Of a stretch of 64,000 bases of DNA, positions 61,793 through 64,000 are shown piece by piece. Source of the DNA: Dysosmobacter segnis (GTDB lineage: Bacteria; Bacillota; Clostridia; Oscillospirales; Oscillospiraceae); assembly GCF_014297285.1 (NCBI RefSeq), contig NZ_JACOQI010000016.1:1-64000 (forward strand), in the 5' to 3' direction. Every line of letters begins with the position of its first letter. Within the stretch, counting starts at the first letter, position 1. Position numbers and translations under genes: made by a program. Under the pieces are notes generated by a model. That model saw only the letters and a program-made list of their open reading frames with translations, ran no database searches and was not told where the DNA came from.

Positions 61793-62382
61793 AATCAGTG
61801 ACCTTTCTGAAATGATTTCTCTCGTCCCCTCGGAGAGCTGGGGGTTCCTCAAAGGGGGACTGGTCCCCCTTTGAAGCTGCGCCGCCGGAGGCGGGTAAAA
61901 GCGTTTCCGCAGAAACGCTCGCAGCTTTGAGTGGGTGTGGGCTTCTACCCGCAGCTTGGGGGTGTGGGGCCATGCCCCGCCCAGAGCGTTTGGCAGGGCA
62001 GCGGCTTCGCCGCAGACCAGACAAATGCGATGCTGGCTGTCGTCCGAGCGGACGACGAATCCCTCGTCCCGCCGCAAGCGGCAGGACTCGCTCTCTCTGT
62101 CGCTCGTCCTCTTCCCGCCGAAACCGCTTTGCTGGGTTTCGGTGGGAGCCCTGTTGGGGGCGGTGATAAAAGCTCCCGTTTTGCATTTTTTCGGCATTTC
62201 TGTGTGGGGGGTGGTATCACTACCCTCAGCGTGCGCTTCATGCCGTTGAAACGCTGGACGCCCGCGGGTCACGGCGGCTTATTTGCCGTTTTTATGCCAC
62301 TGCGGTGCTCGCCCTGTGTGGGCTGAATATCCCCTCAGCGGGTACACACGCCACCCCAGCCCCTAACCGCGCACACAGCGGC
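61793..62382. other. Non-coding oriT/leader region of element 3 with palindromes
   Basis: It contains CAAAGGGGGACTGGTCCCCCTTTG (61852-61875), a GCGTTTCCGCAGAAACGC hairpin near 61902, a GAAACCGCTTTGCTGGGTTTC stem near 62120 that reappears in the repA insertion, block A (62207-62226) and part of block B (62337-62408). It probably includes oriT. Open frames across it are Arg/Pro-rich and rejected. Confidence 0.5.
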
Positions 62383-63457
62383 TCACGTGCCGAAACACGG
62401 GGCGTTTTCACCGCCCGAGACATCGGCAGGGGCGATAGGGTCAACAGCTTGGGTACCCAGTGCATCGTCACTTTCGGCACGGTGCAGCTCGATAAGCCGC
62501 TTGCCGTTGCTGCGGCGCACCACGGCGGAAATACCGATTTTGCTTAGTGCGGCAACACTTTGCAGGATCAGACGGGATACCTTTTTCGGCGTGATGCCCT
62601 CGCTGCCTGCAGGGTCGATCTGCGCGGACAGCTCCGTGGGAGTGCCGATAAATTCCGTGCGGTCACGCATCAACTCAGAGAGAAGAATGACGATCCGGCC
62701 GCCCAGCAGCTCCGGCTGCGTCCGGCTGTCCGACACCAGCTCCCACACATTTTCCGCGTTGCGCTCCAGCGTCAGCTCGCGATATTCAATGTCACGCCCG
62801 ATGCAGAAGAACTTTGCGGTGCTCTCACTCGTTCTTCCTTCTGAGAAGAAGATCACTTTTTTGCCGCATCGCCTCTCCACGCAAAGCCAACGGCTTTGCG
62901 CGTCTCTCCGTTCAGAACCCAGCAAAGCGGTTCTGAACGGAAAAGGAGGAGCGACGGAATGAGTGAGTTTTCGGCGCAGGCGGAAACGAAGGATATGAAG
63001 TCCGCGACGACGCAGCGTATGTGTTGTCATAACCGGCACCACGGATCATTTGCAGCGTGTCGATGATGACCAGCACCGTGTCAGGATGCTCCGCGAGGAA
63101 CGCGCAGAGCTGTTCCTCCAGACCCTTGCCGAGAGTGTCACTGTTGGTGGTGAAGTGGACGCTGGCGGGGGCGTCCTCCGTGATCTCGAACAGGCGGTTC
63201 TGGATGCGGAGGGTGGAGTCCTCCAAGCAGAGGTAGAGCGTGGTGCCCTGCTTCACGCCCATGCCACAGACGGGATCTCCCTTCGCCACCGTGACGGCCA
63301 GCCACAGCGCCAGCCAAGATTTGCCGATCTTCGGCGCGCCTGCCAGCAGGTGCAGCCCTTGCGGGAGCAGATCGTCGACCACGAAGGAGACCGGTTCGTA
63401 GGCGGTGCTTTGCAGCGTGTCCGCGTCAATGGTTTGCAGTCGGTTGATTTGAGACAT
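62383..63457 (-). pseudogene. repA: RepA-like AAA ATPase, interrupted
   Basis: The N-terminal half (ATG 63457 to about 63011) has LLAGAPKIGKSWLALWLA (Walker A) near 36-53 and VLVIIDTLQMIRGAGYDNTY near 129-148, as in RepA/RecA-like helicases of mobile elements. The C-terminal part (about 62832-62383; STAKFFCIGRDIEYRELTLE, then TPKKVSRLILQSVAALSKIG) lies in another frame. Some 60-70 residues, including the HHLRK region expected after Walker B, are missing and replaced by about 180 bp of palindromic DNA. The gene should be inactive unless the halves act separately. Confidence 0.7.
62840..63010. repeat. Small palindromic insertion inside repA
   Basis: It contains a CCGTTCAGAACC..GGTTCTGAACGG hairpin (62907-62939) with loop core GCTTTGCTG and a CAAAGCC/GGCTTTG hairpin (62882-62898). 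About 60 bp including the first hairpin resembles 62095-62142 in inverted orientation, with paired changes preserving the stem. Behaves like a MITE- or REP-type repeat, possibly with a deletion of repA. Confidence 0.5.
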
Positions 63458-63604
63458 AAAAAAACCTCCGGATAAAAAGATAAGGGCAGAGACTTCGCTG
63501 CAGTCGAGGCTCTAACCCTTTCACTTGATTATTCTGTATTTTTTGATAGAATGAGAATATCACCGGACAGCCATAAAACAGATATGGGACAGGGGGGCGG
63601 GCTT

Positions 63605-64000
63605 TTGAAGATCGGAACGGATCAGTATAACACGTTTGACACCATGACCATGGACTGCTGGAATGACCGTTTGTACTACGAGGGAAAGGAGTTTCCAGCA
63701 GGATATTTTGCGGCGGAGATTTTGAACTTTGCCGGAGAGATCCACGATCCTCTTCTGGAGCGTATCACTGTGCTGACGGCGCTTGTGGACGATTTGAGCA
63801 CAGCCGAAAAGAGCAAGCGCCATGATATTGCGGCACAATTGAAACCGCTACTGCATGACACGGTTTCCTGGCTGTATACTTGCCCTCCGTTTTGCTATTG
63901 CGAAAGCCAAGGTGCGTATGAGGATCTTGAATATGCTTTGAGCGAGGAGCGGCTCGATCGGGACTATGAGGAAAGGGAGGAGCATCTTCCGTTCATGGCA
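63605..64000 (+). CDS. Unknown protein of element 3, truncated by the window end
   Basis: An open frame running off the right edge (132 codons seen). MDCWNDRLYYEGKEFPAGYF and FAGEIHDPLLERITVLTALV have natural composition and an acidic C-terminal part (LSEERLDRDYEEREEH). It resembles DUF6076-like element proteins in style, but I cannot assign a family. TTG 63605 is favoured by the GGGGGGCGG a few nt upstream; ATG 63584 and ATG 63551 are in frame but lack an RBS. It diverges from repA; the gap 63458-63604 holds a likely divergent promoter region with no clear consensus. Confidence 0.55.
   Translation, partial: MKIGTDQYNTFDTMTMDCWNDRLYYEGKEFPAGYFAAEILNFAGEIHDPLLERITVLTALVDDLSTAEKSKRHDIAAQLKPLLHDTVSWLYTCPPFCYCESQGAYEDLEYALSEERLDRDYEEREEHLPFMA

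Larger units (their letters stand above)
57115..64000. mobile_element. Element 3: mobilizable element at tRNA-Arg (open at the right)
   Basis: From the tRNA-Arg 3' flank the minus strand carries DUF6809, two integrases, a relaxase with an overlapping gene, MobC and a broken repA, all GC-rich. Integrases next to a tRNA 3' end are the usual layout of an integrated element. Relaxase and rep types differ from IME1 and IME2. The right boundary is outside or unclear. Confidence 0.7.

Noticed and set aside
61793..62272. N-terminal extension of the MobC frame
   Set aside because: Arg/Pro-rich, crosses several palindromes, and MobC has its own RBS at ATG 61792.
1..64000. CRISPR arrays or cas genes
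   Set aside because: No run of regularly spaced identical repeats and no recognisable Cas protein was seen on either strand.

Overview
The window looks like accessory chromosome of a gut-type Clostridia (probably Oscillospiraceae, Flavonifractor/Lawsonibacter-like). The reasons are the Rex regulator, the SLH-domain protein, the cysteine-rich 'HCB protein 13'-like mini-protein, the DUF6076/DUF6809 genes and the MobP3-Sel1 relaxases. The genus is an inference. Only about 53.98-57.08 kb reads as core chromosome (tRNA-Pro, HCB-like gene, SLH protein, rex, tRNA-Arg). The rest is stacked defence genes and integrative mobilizable elements (IMEs). Defence genes are visibly more AT-rich than the GC-rich IMEs.

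Layout. 0.4-5.2 kb: a three-gene operon, a TIGR02391 HEPN-like protein followed by Hachiman HamA and HamB. 5.2-17.1 kb: a phase-variable type I restriction-modification (R-M) island: XRE regulator, AlbA_2/HATPase protein, Mrr-like endonuclease, HsdR, HsdM, HsdS, a tyrosine recombinase, a silent half hsdS and an inverted silent hsdS, with inverted repeats that would let the recombinase shuffle target-recognition domains (TRDs). 17.05-23.13 kb: IME1 (sigma-like membrane protein, HTH protein, RHH relaxosome protein, MobP3 relaxase with Sel1 repeats, excisionase, integrase). 23.3-24.2 kb: a NYN-domain protein. 24.36-24.8 kb: attachment-site debris with the 3' half of a tRNA-Pro.

24.5-53.98 kb appears to be an island between that fragment and the intact tRNA-Pro. 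It holds a second type I R-M system preceded by a near-copy of the AlbA_2/HATPase gene. An AbiTii gene, a membrane protein and a DUF4393 (Abi-alpha) gene sit between its hsdS and hsdR. A YgjP-like metallopeptidase follows, then a SANT-like/UvrD-helicase/Bro-like cluster, IME2 (41.9-50.3 kb, tandem integrases) and McrBC. From 57.08 kb to the end, a third element sits against tRNA-Arg: DUF6809, two integrases, a relaxase with an out-of-frame overlapping membrane-protein gene, MobC, and a repA broken by a small palindromic insertion.

The main themes are layered anti-phage defence (Hachiman, two type I R-M systems, Mrr, AbiTii, Abi-alpha, McrBC) and repeated use of tRNA-Pro and tRNA-Arg as integration sites. 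Each tRNA has 5'-half remnants separated by homologous scars. Less expected non-coding signals are a four-copy motif with exactly fixed spacing next to integrase modules, candidate oriT palindromes shared by IME1 and IME2, and a hairpin shared by their leaders. All functions are read from sequence recognition without database searches.
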